From Enterococcus haemoperoxidus ATCC BAA-382 (GTDB lineage: Bacteria; Bacillota; Bacilli; Lactobacillales; Enterococcaceae), in the NCBI RefSeq assembly GCF_000407165.1, contig NZ_KE136480.1, positions 496,001 to 560,000 on the forward strand: 64,000 bases of DNA, written 5' to 3'. Position 1 is the first letter of the stretch; every line of letters starts with the position of its first letter. This document shows positions 1-10,022 of this stretch, piece by piece. The notes beneath the pieces were generated by a model. That model was given only the letters and a program-made list of their open reading frames with translations, searched no databases and was not told the DNA's origin. A program made the translations under genes and the position numbers.

Positions 1-3000
1 CCATCGGTATAACAATATCTTCGAATAGATCATCCTTCAAACTATGAAGTACATTGCGAGGAACAACAACATTTTTTTGTGTGTACGGTAAATTCTCTAT
101 GAATAATTGATTTTGTAAACTACCGCCAAATAGGATTTGATACACACTTTCTTTCACCATATTCGTCAATCCACCATACGTATTTCCAACTTTTGTTAAG
201 CTATCTATAAATACAAGTTGCAAGTGATCATTCCCACCATTTAAAAGAAAAGCGACTTCTTCTGGATTTAAGAAAAGTTTGTCTACTAATTCTGCAATGC
301 CATTGATTATTACGATTCTTTGACTTGAATCATTTAACAACATCGCTTCTAAAGATTCTTTTAATTCATAGTTTTGTTGGGTAACCTTCATTCGATCAAT
401 ATATGTCGACACATATGTTGCTTTTTCTTCCAATGTTCCTGCTGCATCAATTAAAATGATATCATTTTCTTCTTTCCACTCATTGATTTGTTGCATAATC
501 CAAGGCATCATTAATCTAAATTGTTTATTCGATGAGGTAAATATTCCTAAACTCTTTCCTTGGAATATCGGAAATTTTTCTACTAATGAAGATAATTTAT
601 TTAATCCCAGATACAGATTATTGTTTTCTCTTTCTTTTACGAATGAAACAAAATTTTGAATGGTTAATTCTTCTGGAACCATCGGTATCTTCTCTGGACG
701 TTCACCTGTCCAGTCTTGATCCATACGAGTCACTTCTTTTTCCAGATTTTCTAATACATCAGAACTATTCTCTCCTTCAATCGGAAGATAGAATTGCACT
801 GATGTTGGCGTATCAAGCATCACTTGTCCTCGTCCATTAATTGCCTGAGCAGCAAGAGTCTCTCTACCCAATAATGTACTTAGTTCAGTTTCATCATTTA
901 AGTATAACGCAATTTTAGTTGCAATGTTACTCATCATATTCATACGAATACTACCAGAGCGACTTGCCGTCATAATTAAATAGACTCCTAAGCTTGCACC
1001 ATCTCTTAATAGTTGAAGTAACACTTCATCAATCTTATCTTTCCGATTGTCCTCTACACTCAATCCATCATACCCATCTAAGATATTAATAACAATCGGT
1101 AACTTCGATTGAGTTTTTGCTTCGTACTGTACAATACTTGCAACACCATTCTTTTTAAATGAACCTTTTCGTTCGGCAAGCAAGTCAGAGATTCTATCTA
1201 GCATTTTTTGTAATTTTTCATCCTCTTCTAGCGTGACGATATCTGCTACATGAGGTAAATCTTTTAATGGTAACAATCCATTATTCCCAAAATCCAGTAG
1301 ATTAAATTGAACTTGTTCTGGTGTATTTTGACGTGCTAAATTCATAGTTAATGTTTGTAAAAGTGTCGATTTACCATAACCAGGACTTGAAAAAATAGCA
1401 GTATGACTTGCTTTTTCTAAATTGTAATGATAAACCTTCTGTGCTTGTTCAGATGGAATATCCAACAAGCCTAGCGGAATAGTTACATTTCTTTGTTTCG
1501 CTTCTTCGATAGTCGTTGTTGTTATTTGTTCACTAAGATTAGGTAACCACGGTTTATCAGGAATTGTGAACTCTGATTGTTCAAAAATTTGTCCTATTGT
1601 TTCAATCACCGCTTCTAATTGTGTTGGCAAATCACTCGTATCTTTTCCTTGTACGATATTCTCGTCTGGATCATAAAGTAGTTCTGTTTGACCTAAATCA
1701 TTAATTTTAAAAATACGTTCATCTACAACTTCTTCCATAGTCTTATCAGGATCATAAAGAACACCTGCGTAACCACTTTGGAAAAGTTCATATACTTCAT
1801 TTTCTCCAACCTTAAGATACCCTCGACCAGGATTAGTAATTTGTGCCGCATCTGGTGTTTTTAGAAGCTCATTAGAATCTTGAACACTAGCCATTTTCAG
1901 CGCAATTTTACTAGTACTGTTTGCTTCAATTTGATCATTAACCACACCTGATGGCTTCTGTGTAGCTAAGATTAAATGTACACCTAACGAACGACCAATT
2001 CGGGCAACAGACGTTAATTCATCTAAAAATTCTGGAACATTAGCCTTTAACTCTGCAAATTCATCTGAAACTAGGATTAGATGTGGTAATGGTTTTTCAG
2101 GATAAATGATATCTTCTTTTGGAGTATGTCTTTGTTTGTATAAACTCATGTAACCATTGATGTTGTTCACACCATATTTGGCAAACTCTCTTTGTCTCTT
2201 ATTTAATTCTGCCTTGATACTCGCTAAAGCTCTGGCAGTTCCTGCGCCATCTAAATTTGTGATTGCTCCCATAAAATGAGGTAATTTATCTAAGGTATTG
2301 GCAATTCCGCCACCTTTCCAGTCAATAATCAGCATTCCAATATCTTCTGGTGAAAAATTGATTGCTAAACCAATTAAATAAGTTGTTAAAAATTCAGATT
2401 TCCCTGAACCAGTTGTTCCTCCAACTAATGCATGTGGTCCATGTGCTCGTTCATGTAGATCCCAATACACATAATCAGATTTTCCTCTCCAACCAATCAA
2501 TGAGCGAATAGATTTGTTTGGTTCTGCCTCTAACCAACGGTTGTTAATCTGTAATTCTTCGATTCTTTTCACTTCATATTGCTCTAATAAATCTAAACTT
2601 TCAGGAACAGCATTTTTCTCCACTTCAACATGATGTAAATTCGCCAATCTCTGCAACGCTTCTTCAATCGGATAAGCCGTTGGTAAATGAGTCGGTACAA
2701 ACGCTTGATTCACATATTCATTGTTTTGGTTGATCAAAATTGCCGCTTCACTACTTTGGTAATCAATCAACGTCGTCGTTGTCTCAGGCAACATCGGTAA
2801 GGCATCTTTCCCCCAAATCACGGTCACACCATACGGACTCATGTCTTCTGCTAAAAATTCATTTAGCCCATGTCCAGATAACCAGCTCTCTTCTAAAATA
2901 GAGAATACATAATGCGGCTGGAATCGAATCTTTTCATTGCTATTTTCTTTCAGTTCTTGTCTTCTTTTCGTTAAAATTTGGTAAAACGAGTTAAGCACCA

Positions 3001-4432
3001 TATCCCGTGTTTGGGCATTGTGGATGATTCCTCTTAGATTCAAACTGCGAATCTTCAAATGAGGCAGCCAACGCCACGCATGCCAATTGACGTCATAGTC
3101 ATTTTCTGGAACCAGCGTCACAAATTCAACATCTCGGTATGAATGCAGCATTGAAATTTGGAATAAGAGCGTTTGAATAGCTGTTCGTAATACTGGATAA
3201 TTTCCGGCTAGCCCAACCGTTTGATCCATTAAAGGAATCACGATCGGTGCCGCTTCTAATTGTTGATACGGCCAAACGAGTTGTTTTTCTGCTAGCGAAC
3301 TTAAATCACTTTCTTCATTTGCTTGATATTTTACAGAAAAACTTGATTTGATTTCGCCAGTCCCAACATGGATTTTCAGGAAATCTTCATTGGTGGTCAT
3401 GCGTTCATAAATCCGTGCTTGGTAGTCTTTGGCCATCAAGGCAAGATCATTCATTGAAGGATACATATACGTCAGAGCGTGCTCTTGTTCTTGTTGTAAA
3501 AGAGAAATATCCCCTTTTTTCTGAATCAGGTATTGTCTATAAGAGCCTTCACTACGTTCATTTTTCTCTTTGGTTTCTTTCTTATTGGTAAAATAACTGG
3601 AAACAGAAAAACCTGCCGTTAATAAACTAGCGCCCCCCATGCTCAGCATCATGATCGGATTCCCGCCACTTAAAAAGCTTGTAGCACCACTTAAAACCAC
3701 CATTCCTAAAGGAGGAACCAACGTTCTTAAGAGTTCATTTTTTCCTTCTTTTTCTTTCGGTGTCGGTGTCATTACTTCTACATCCATCTTCGGTTCTTTT
3801 AGATGGATGCGTGGGCTTCGTCTGAATAATGGAAATTCTGATGGGTATTCAGGTTGGTAGCTTTGTTCAATGATTTCAAATGGATTTAATTTAAAGTCAG
3901 TACCTAAATTTGTGAGCTTCAGCTGATTTTCTCGTACTTCTATAATCAGTTTATCAATCACTAGCTGATCGCCAGTACCAAACTCAAATTTTCCTTTAGT
4001 AATTCGTTGTCCGTTGAAATAAATCGTTTCTTCATTTGCGTAAATATCAACAGTATAATTAGTCGTTTTTGCCTCAACTGTAACTGAAACAAATGCTGCA
4101 GTTGGTAAACTAATTGCGGAGGAAGCCGTAGAAGAGATCGTAAAATCTTTTTTAGGTTTACTTGTAGCAATCGTTTGATACTCGGTTGGTTTTACAATAA
4201 TAAATTGAGGATTATTTTTTTCAAACGGTTTGTTATCAAATAAAATCTTCTGTCCATCATAAGACACTGAATGTCCGTCGATCATTCGTTCTTGTTTTGC
4301 TGTTGTCAACTGATGATGAGAAAAGACATCGCCAAAATAGAAAACATCAAAAAGAACATCCGCAGCTAGCTGCATTTGATCATCGATAGGAACAATTGAC
4401 TCATCTTCTGTTTTATTCGTTTTCAGAATCAT
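1..4432 (-). CDS. essC: EssC, type VII secretion FtsK/SpoIIIE ATPase (C-terminus beyond window)
   Basis: Membrane-bound motor of the Ess/type VII secretion system. It binds WXG100 substrates and powers export across the membrane. The frame is open from an ATG at 4432 to the window edge (1477 codons, no stop), so only the last residues should be missing. The N-terminal ~190 residues fit two FHA-like domains. Two membrane segments follow at about 235-285. FtsK module 1 has Walker A GGTTGSGKSE near residue 670 and a downstream LILVSDEF strand. Module 2 has SSPGYGKST near 1012. Module 3 (about 1290 onward, GIFTSSNKQF) has no GKS/T and looks degenerate, as usual in EssC. The start overlaps the end of essB by 20 bp, and an AGGAGG site lies 8 bp upstream inside essB, so the two are translationally linked. 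Effector and immunity genes normally follow essC and would lie beyond position 1. Confidence 0.95.
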   Translation of the reverse strand, partial: MILKTNKTEDESIVPIDDQMQLAADVLFDVFYFGDVFSHHQLTTAKQERMIDGHSVSYDGQKILFDNKPFEKNNPQFIIVKPTEYQTIATSKPKKDFTISSTASSAISLPTAAFVSVTVEAKTTNYTVDIYANEETIYFNGQRITKGKFEFGTGDQLVIDKLIIEVRENQLKLTNLGTDFKLNPFEIIEQSYQPEYPSEFPLFRRSPRIHLKEPKMDVEVMTPTPKEKEGKNELLRTLVPPLGMVVLSGATSFLSGGNPIMMLSMGGASLLTAGFSVSSYFTNKKETKEKNERSEGSYRQYLIQKKGDISLLQQEQEHALTYMYPSMNDLALMAKDYQARIYERMTTNEDFLKIHVGTGEIKSSFSVKYQANEESDLSSLAEKQLVWPYQQLEAAPIVIPLMDQTVGLAGNYPVLRTAIQTLLFQISMLHSYRDVEFVTLVPENDYDVNWHAWRWLPHLKIRSLNLRGIIHNAQTRDMVLNSFYQILTKRRQELKENSNEKIRFQPHYVFSILEESWLSGHGLNEFLAEDMSPYGVTVIWGKDALPMLPETTTTLIDYQSSEAAILINQNNEYVNQAFVPTHLPTAYPIEEALQRLANLHHVEVEKNAVPESLDLLEQYEVKRIEELQINNRWLEAEPNKSIRSLIGWRGKSDYVYWDLHERAHGPHALVGGTTGSGKSEFLTTYLIGLAINFSPEDIGMLIIDWKGGGIANTLDKLPHFMGAITNLDGAGTARALASIKAELNKRQREFAKYGVNNINGYMSLYKQRHTPKEDIIYPEKPLPHLILVSDEFAELKANVPEFLDELTSVARIGRSLGVHLILATQKPSGVVNDQIEANSTSKIALKMASVQDSNELLKTPDAAQITNPGRGYLKVGENEVYELFQSGYAGVLYDPDKTMEEVVDERIFKINDLGQTELLYDPDENIVQGKDTSDLPTQLEAVIETIGQIFEQSEFTIPDKPWLPNLSEQITTTTIEEAKQRNVTIPLGLLDIPSEQAQKVYHYNLEKASHTAIFSSPGYGKSTLLQTLTMNLARQNTPEQVQFNLLDFGNNGLLPLKDLPHVADIVTLEEDEKLQKMLDRISDLLAERKGSFKKNGVASIVQYEAKTQSKLPIVINILDGYDGLSVEDNRKDKIDEVLLQLLRDGASLGVYLIMTASRSGSIRMNMMSNIATKIALYLNDETELSTLLGRETLAAQAINGRGQVMLDTPTSVQFYLPIEGENSSDVLENLEKEVTRMDQDWTGERPEKIPMVPEELTIQNFVSFVKERENNNLYLGLNKLSSLVEKFPIFQGKSLGIFTSSNKQFRLMMPWIMQQINEWKEENDIILIDAAGTLEEKATYVSTYIDRMKVTQQNYELKESLEAMLLNDSSQRIVIINGIAELVDKLFLNPEEVAFLLNGGNDHLQLVFIDSLTKVGNTYGGLTNMVKESVYQILFGGSLQNQLFIENLPYTQKNVVVPRNVLHSLKDDLFEDIVIPM

Positions 4433-5585
4433 CGGTTGCTCCTCCTAATAGTTTCATATATTTAGCAATGGCTTCTTCGTATTTCGTTAATAGCTCTTGT
4501 TTCTTTTCACCATTCATTTTTGTATCTAGTTTTGTTGCGTCATACAGTTTTGTATAAGCGTGTAAAATAAATTGGTTATCTCCTACGTTTTGTGCAATAT
4601 CAAGAGCTTTTTCGAAGGCGCCTTTTCCGATATAGATCCAATATAAAAGTGTATTTTCATTTGATTTTTGTGAAATATTATTTAAAATCATCTCTTTTTG
4701 CTCATTGGATAAATTATCCAGTTGTATCGAGCTTACTGCATAGACATATTGTGCACTTTTAGGTAGATTCTCTGGTGTATCTTCTTTCAGCGTGCTTAAT
4801 ACGCCTGAATAATCATTAGCAATGTAATTTGCTTCTGCTGTAATGATTCTTTCTTGCGTAGGAACTTCTTTCAGTGCATAATTTCCAACAAAGAAACCTA
4901 AAATAAGCGTTGCAACCAACAACACAAGACTGCCCCATTTAAACAGCGTATAGCTGTTTTTGTTTACAAGTTGATTTTGCTTCTCTTGTTTCATTTTTTG
5001 GATAACGACTTGTTCACTAATCATTTGATCGATTTCTTCTGGTGAAAGTGCGGCTTGAATATTTTTAGACAGAGGATCTTGCAATGTTCCAGCGCCTTCG
5101 ATCAACCGTTCATAATCTAATTTTGGATGAAGAATAAATAGAATCAACGCACGATATTGTTTTAAAAAGTCTTCTTCATTTGTTACATGTGGTACAACTA
5201 GATTCATAAATCCTCTATGTGCAATCGATAACTCTTCTCCAAAAAGAAAAATATTTCTCGGGTGGATAAATGGTTGAATCGTTGAATGGATAAAAGGCTC
5301 AATGAAACGAATTTTTTGCGCTAAGAGCAGTCGATTAAATGATGACATTTTTCTTACCGCTTCTTCGATCGATACGGCATAATTATCTTTATCATAAGAT
5401 AAGACTAATTTCTCTTCTGTTGCCTCCAACAGTTCCCCAGCTAATAGTGCGTCTCTTTTTTGGAGAACGGCTTGAAATTGATCCAGCTCTGCTAAGCGGT
5501 ATTGATTCGCTTGTAATGTGACTAATACCTTGTCTTTTTGAACTTGGATATCTATTTTTTCTGATATATCTTTTACTTCACTCAC
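4413..5585 (-). CDS. essB: EssB, type VII secretion membrane pseudokinase
   Basis: Bitopic membrane component of the Ess machine. In the family, a cytoplasmic pseudokinase-like domain is joined by one membrane helix to an extracytoplasmic helical domain, and the protein contacts EssC and EsaA. Here residues 1-215 form the soluble N-terminal part, a single hydrophobic helix (SLVLLVATLILGFFVGNYAL) lies at about 222-241, and a helical tail ends in an acidic stretch. The 390-residue length is close to the family norm. The start is GTG with AAAGGGG 8 bp upstream. The gene sits 13 bp after esaB and overlaps essC by 20 bp, which places it firmly in the operon. Confidence 0.92.
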   Translation of the reverse strand: MSEVKDISEKIDIQVQKDKVLVTLQANQYRLAELDQFQAVLQKRDALLAGELLEATEEKLVLSYDKDNYAVSIEEAVRKMSSFNRLLLAQKIRFIEPFIHSTIQPFIHPRNIFLFGEELSIAHRGFMNLVVPHVTNEEDFLKQYRALILFILHPKLDYERLIEGAGTLQDPLSKNIQAALSPEEIDQMISEQVVIQKMKQEKQNQLVNKNSYTLFKWGSLVLLVATLILGFFVGNYALKEVPTQERIITAEANYIANDYSGVLSTLKEDTPENLPKSAQYVYAVSSIQLDNLSNEQKEMILNNISQKSNENTLLYWIYIGKGAFEKALDIAQNVGDNQFILHAYTKLYDATKLDTKMNGEKKQELLTKYEEAIAKYMKLLGGATDDSENE

Positions 5586-5598
5586 GTCATAGGCCCCT

Positions 5599-5859
5599 TT
5601 ATTTTTTCATTGTCTCTTTCACAATTAATTGATCTCCATCACCTAGTGCATAGTTGGCCAGAAGAACTTCTCCGTTTAACTTAATTGCTTTATTTAGTAT
5701 CTCTAACTCAAATGATTCTGGTAAAGAGATATTTAGTAATTCTAGTGATTCTCTCAATAGTTCTTTTAAACGATTTCCAGAAACTTTTATAGGAATCTGT
5801 AAATCAATGATTTGTTTGCCCACATGTAATCCAATACCAATAGATGTGTCTTTCCGCAT
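5599..5859 (-). CDS. esaB: EsaB, ubiquitin-like type VII secretion protein
   Basis: Small cytoplasmic protein of 86 residues, the usual size for EsaB/YukD. The family has a ubiquitin-like beta-grasp fold and is needed for, or modulates, Ess secretion. The sequence shows the alternating strand pattern of the family (IGIGLHVGKQIIDLQIPI near the N-terminus, GDQLIVKE near the C-terminus) and no signal peptide or membrane helix. It sits 14 bp downstream of essA and 13 bp upstream of essB. The ATG follows a GGAAGG site at good spacing. Function is assigned from family and position together. Confidence 0.9.
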   Translation of the reverse strand: MRKDTSIGIGLHVGKQIIDLQIPIKVSGNRLKELLRESLELLNISLPESFELEILNKAIKLNGEVLLANYALGDGDQLIVKETMKK

Positions 5860-5873
5860 AAAATTCTACCTTC

Positions 5874-6368
5874 CTATCCTTTTTTTACCCATGTAGGAAA
5901 TGCTCGACCTAATAAAATTCCAAGGCCTACCACAAGGAGTCCACCGACTACACAAAATACAATAAATCCAATGTTATTTCCTTGCTTTAACCCTGAATCT
6001 CCAGAATCTAAACTGTCATTCAAGACATATCCGTTTGAGAAAAGAAGTGGTGTTATTTGTTGGTTAACTGTACGTTGTGCTGGTGTTTCTTTCATAAAAA
6101 CTTCTTTTTGTGCATTTTCAATTACCTTCATTTTTTCTTCATCTAATTGTTTATTCTGAGCAGACATATCTTTCATAAATAATTGATTGATCGTAAAGGT
6201 AGCAGAATTACTCTGACTACCTTCATTTTTATCGTAGATCACATGGTTATTTATTTTTAAGTCGCCAGTATCTGCATGAACAGGAATGCTTTGTAAGAAA
6301 ATGAAGAGTAAAGGAACAAGCATTCCTTTTAAAATCGTTTTAACATCAATTTTTGGTCTATGTTGCAT
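5874..6368 (-). CDS. essA: EssA, type VII secretion membrane protein
   Basis: 164-residue membrane component of the Ess machine, with a poorly understood structural role in the family. An N-terminal hydrophobic segment (ILKGMLVPLLFIFLQSIPVHA) reads as a signal sequence or anchor. The middle is a polar, partly helical extracytoplasmic region. A C-terminal helix (IGFIVFCVVGGLLVVGLGILLG, about 134-155) ends in a basic WVKKG tail, giving the expected bitopic layout. GGGAG lies 7 bp before the ATG. The gene falls between esaA and esaB, as in the staphylococcal and listerial loci. Confidence 0.9.
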   Translation of the reverse strand: MQHRPKIDVKTILKGMLVPLLFIFLQSIPVHADTGDLKINNHVIYDKNEGSQSNSATFTINQLFMKDMSAQNKQLDEEKMKVIENAQKEVFMKETPAQRTVNQQITPLLFSNGYVLNDSLDSGDSGLKQGNNIGFIVFCVVGGLLVVGLGILLGRAFPTWVKKG

Positions 6369-6399
6369 CGTTTTTCTCCCTTACAAATAATAGAAAAGA

Positions 6400-9300
6400 T
6401 CATGCTTTTACTTTTTTGTCTTCTGGTTTCACCCAAAAATTCAATAGAATACCACTCAATGCTAAAATTACGAGAATCAGATAACTTACCCAACCAATGC
6501 TGGCTCCGTTTAGCAATGCGGTGAAGCCATTTTGAATATTTTGTAATGGTGATACTCGATACAATATATTGGCGAATGTGCCTGTTTTAGTGGCTACTCC
6601 TAGTAGTGGTGTCAGCATAAAGAATAAGCCTAGTATTGCACCGCTAAGATAAAGCGTCAGTAATCTGAACTGTCTCATACAGCCAAGTGTCAGCAACAAT
6701 CCTGCTAGTAAAACTAAAAAGGCATAACTAAACCAAGCTAATTTTGCATTCATCCCAACAACTAGACTCAAATTAAGGGCAAATGCGATCGACAAAGCAA
6801 CGCTGCTTAGCAGTATCACCATCACATTTGACGTATTGTACCAAGCTCTTGATGGATTCATCAGCAAGTCCGTTTTAGACACTTTTCTTCGTTTCATGTA
6901 TTTTTGCATCGCGGTCGCGACCAAAATAATAATAAATGCAGCAATAATCGTTGCATAATAAGGAATCAAAGAATTTTGTCTGGTTTTACCAAAATCGCCT
7001 TTTTCCTGAATTGGATTTGAAAGGAAGTTAAAGACTGTTGAATTATCCGAACCGCCATTTCTTGTATTAGAAAGAACTTTATCAAATGTTTCTGCGTACT
7101 TCGCATTGTCATTTGTTTTTTCGTCTACTTCCGTGACCGTTTTATCTAGATTTGTTAAAATACCATTTGCATCTGTTTGCACCTTGTTTGTCGATTCTTT
7201 CAAGGTTTGAATAATCGGTGCAATGTCTTTGACCTGTGCTGCGGATTCTTCTGTTGCTTTAGCCGTTTCTCTTGAACTACTTGCTAATGTCTGGATACTT
7301 TTCACCAAGTTTTCCGTAGTAGAATTGATTGCAGCCGTATCATTCTTATCAGGATGTGCATTTGTATCCGTGATAACAGATTCTGCTGCTACTCGTTCTG
7401 TTTCTTTCCATGAATTATAGGTCCCGTCGATTTCTTGACTGGCTTTATCGAACCACTCACCTAAAATTGAGGCTTCTTGCAACATCATATCTGGTACAGT
7501 CATTAGATTTAACGTGCCATATAACGTCATCGTTTCGCCTTCATTTTTATCAGTATTGGTTCCGATTGTAGCGTTTAACTTGTTGATCTGCTCTTCAATG
7601 TCGTTATATAGACTGTCTCCATTTGCCCTATAATTTGTGTAGAGCGACTCCGAAATCTGAGAAACTTTTTTTGAGTCAGTGATATTATCATATAACCAGT
7701 AAACAGAATCAGGTGTAGCTAACTCATTGAAGGTTTTATCTGGGTTGCTCGTAACATAATCAGCAAAGCTATTCAGACTTAGCTGCGCTGGATCAGCGTA
7801 AAGAGTTGTCAATTTTTCAGCTGCTGACGTTAATGTCGTGAACAAACTAAAGAGTTCAGCTAAATCTTGTTTTAGAGGCTGATCTTTGTCTATATAAGCA
7901 GCCAGTTGTCCAGAGTTTGTTGAATTGATTGAACTCCAGGAATAATAGCATACGAAATACTCATAGTCGGTATAATCATTTGGATAAGTCCATTTTATCT
8001 GGGAATTAATTTGGTAAGACATCTGAGATTGAGTAGGTTTTTTGGGCGGATCACTACTCCCTGTGTCCTTAAGTATTATGGCTATATTTAGCTGTGTTCC
8101 TTCTATAGAAACAGCTGCTGTGTAGTCTGAACCAGATAATTTAGCAATGATTGCCTGTTCCAAATTTGCTCTAATCTTGTCCAAATCAACAATTTCGACC
8201 AGACCGCTGCTTCCTACCTCAAAAGTATGTGAGAATTTTAAAGATTGGGTTGTTCCAGGTGTCAAATTTATCTCCACTGTGTTTTTTACATTGAAATCAG
8301 ATGAGATATCTTCTTTTTCAGCTGTCGATACTATATTGAATTGATTGCCATTACCCGTTAAAGTTGGGTCATAATGTGTCACTATGTTATATGAATCCCT
8401 TAACTTATCGCTTTCTGCTTGTGTTAACAATCCTTTAGTCACTAACGTATTTAAAAGAATGGGAAAATCCGTACTTGATGGAAGAGCAAGATTTTGTAAT
8501 TGCGCAAGTTCATTTTTTACAGCCGTTAAGTATTCCCCGTCTTCCGTAATTTCTGATTCTTTCTCAATAGGTGATAATAATTTTGAGATAGCTAGCTTAA
8601 CTTGGTCTTCTTTCGCATTATCTGGATTAGCACTTCTATCGTTGTAGTACTTTTCTGCAACATCTTCTTTTAAAGTCGTTAGTTCTGTTACTTGTTTTTC
8701 CAACTCTTTTATTTCACCTGTTAACTCTTCAATTCTTTTAGTTTGTGTTTCTTTAAATGCAAATGCATTCGTTAAAAAATTCGCGTAAACGCCAGAGTCC
8801 TTAGATTCTTCAGACCCTTTTGTAAGAAACAGTCCCAATTGATTTTTTATGCTATCATCAAAACCATCATATTGAGCCTTGTATCCTTTCAAATCGCTTT
8901 GCCATTGATTCTCTAATTGTTCTTTTTGTAGCTCAAATTGCTCATTAAACTGTTTAATGGATGTTTCTAGTTTTTTATTTCCTTCATCTGCATAATCGTT
9001 CACAGATTTCTGTACTTCCTCGGTTGCCTGACTATTTGCTTCTAAACCAGTGTTGTTACTTTCCATCAATTGCTTCACTGATTGAACAAACGCTTTTTGT
9101 TCGGATGTAAACATTTTATTGTCTTCATCCAAAATACTGGCTGTATCAATGACACTTGAGAAATTAGTTGGTACTTCTTTAAATGGTAAGTAAATTGTTT
9201 TTTCCAAATTATTTTTATGGTTTGTTTCCAATCCAACCATTTGATTGACATTTTGTTGGGCTTCTGACAGATTTCCTACAATACTTGAAAAATACATTTG

Positions 9301-9774
9301 TACAATTCGTTGATTGAAATCTTTTAAAATATCATTCACTTTTACCTGAATCGCCTGATTGGTTATCTCATTTTGTCCTTCTCTTACTTGATACTCTACT
9401 AAAGCTTTTTCAGGATTTATACTTTGTAGTGAAAGCAATCGTTCAGAGAAATCTTGCGGAATAATGATCTGTGCATCAAACTGTCCATCTGCAACTCCAC
9501 GACTAGCGATATCTCTAGTAGTGGTCTCCCACCGGTTAGCGGTGTCTTGATTGATCAATGTGACAAAGTCCGTTCCTAAAGAGTATTTTCTCCCTTCAAA
9601 AAGAGTTCCTTTATCTTCATTTACCAATACATACTGCATTTTCGTTACCTTTTCATTAGACGTTTGTTGGATATTATCACTTTTGAAACCAATATAAGAA
9701 AGAATAGATAAGAACAATATGCTACCGACGATGATCGAAATAATAGGAAGATACTTTTTTAGTTTATTTTTCAA
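6400..9774 (-). CDS. esaA: EsaA/YueB-family type VII secretion protein
   Basis: Large polytopic component of the Ess machine; the Bacillus homologue YueB is a phage SPP1 receptor. I place the start at the TTG at 9774, because AGGAGAG lies 7 bp upstream and the protein then begins MKNKLKKYLPII, right before the first membrane helix. The in-frame ATG at 9864 would add 30 residues that have no ribosome site and read through an intergenic repeat. From the TTG the protein is 1124 residues: one N-terminal helix (about 8-28), a very long extracytoplasmic region with coiled-coil stretches, then five or so C-terminal helices (about 930-1110) in an ABC-2-permease-like pattern. It is longer than the roughly 1000 residues of S. 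aureus EsaA, the extra length lying in the external domain. Confidence 0.9.
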   Translation of the reverse strand: MKNKLKKYLPIISIIVGSILFLSILSYIGFKSDNIQQTSNEKVTKMQYVLVNEDKGTLFEGRKYSLGTDFVTLINQDTANRWETTTRDIASRGVADGQFDAQIIIPQDFSERLLSLQSINPEKALVEYQVREGQNEITNQAIQVKVNDILKDFNQRIVQMYFSSIVGNLSEAQQNVNQMVGLETNHKNNLEKTIYLPFKEVPTNFSSVIDTASILDEDNKMFTSEQKAFVQSVKQLMESNNTGLEANSQATEEVQKSVNDYADEGNKKLETSIKQFNEQFELQKEQLENQWQSDLKGYKAQYDGFDDSIKNQLGLFLTKGSEESKDSGVYANFLTNAFAFKETQTKRIEELTGEIKELEKQVTELTTLKEDVAEKYYNDRSANPDNAKEDQVKLAISKLLSPIEKESEITEDGEYLTAVKNELAQLQNLALPSSTDFPILLNTLVTKGLLTQAESDKLRDSYNIVTHYDPTLTGNGNQFNIVSTAEKEDISSDFNVKNTVEINLTPGTTQSLKFSHTFEVGSSGLVEIVDLDKIRANLEQAIIAKLSGSDYTAAVSIEGTQLNIAIILKDTGSSDPPKKPTQSQMSYQINSQIKWTYPNDYTDYEYFVCYYSWSSINSTNSGQLAAYIDKDQPLKQDLAELFSLFTTLTSAAEKLTTLYADPAQLSLNSFADYVTSNPDKTFNELATPDSVYWLYDNITDSKKVSQISESLYTNYRANGDSLYNDIEEQINKLNATIGTNTDKNEGETMTLYGTLNLMTVPDMMLQEASILGEWFDKASQEIDGTYNSWKETERVAAESVITDTNAHPDKNDTAAINSTTENLVKSIQTLASSSRETAKATEESAAQVKDIAPIIQTLKESTNKVQTDANGILTNLDKTVTEVDEKTNDNAKYAETFDKVLSNTRNGGSDNSTVFNFLSNPIQEKGDFGKTRQNSLIPYYATIIAAFIIILVATAMQKYMKRRKVSKTDLLMNPSRAWYNTSNVMVILLSSVALSIAFALNLSLVVGMNAKLAWFSYAFLVLLAGLLLTLGCMRQFRLLTLYLSGAILGLFFMLTPLLGVATKTGTFANILYRVSPLQNIQNGFTALLNGASIGWVSYLILVILALSGILLNFWVKPEDKKVKA

Positions 9775-9847
9775 TTTTCTCTTCTCTCCTAATTTAAAAG
9801 CTGAAAGAGCTCGTTCAACCTTGATAGGAAAATAGAAAAATAGCTGG

Positions 9848-9964
9848 GGCAAGCTTTGCCTCATTTATTTTTTCTATTTTTCTTGAAACCTTCACTCCTA
9901 AGAGCTTTAGCTCTTAGGAAATGATGCGATTACAGCAAGGCGCAACGCTAGCTCTTGAAGCTAG
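9848..9964. repeat. Cluster of three small perfect hairpins between esxA and esaA
   Basis: Three inverted repeats follow one another in this 117-bp stretch. The first is GGCAA-gct-TTGCC (9848-9860). The second has a 10-bp perfect stem, CCTAAGAGCT, with a two-base loop (9897-9918). The third is CTAGCT-cttga-AGCTAG (9948-9964). The last ends in the word AGCTAGAT, also found at the right end of the repeats at 18001-18240, 22126-22297 and 25520-25547, so the stretch may be a diverged member of that family. It lies in the esxA-esaA leader of the mRNA. Confidence 0.5.
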
Positions 9965-9970
9965 ATAATT

Positions 9971-10008
9971 AAAAAACGCCCGCGCAATGAATTGCACTGA
10001 CGCTTTTT
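9971..10008 (-). terminator. Terminator directly downstream of esxA
   Basis: The two arms (9971-9988 and 9991-10008) form a long imperfect GC-containing stem that ends in a run of six T on the minus strand, 15 bp after the esxA stop codon. It should end most esxA transcripts and leave read-through for esaA and the rest of the secretion operon. Confidence 0.75.
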
Positions 10009-10022
10009 ATTTCAAAATTAAT

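Noticed and set aside
586-860. Plus-strand open frames at the left edge (for example 586-840)
   Set aside because: They are antisense to essC, whose frame is open and conserved from 4432 to the edge.
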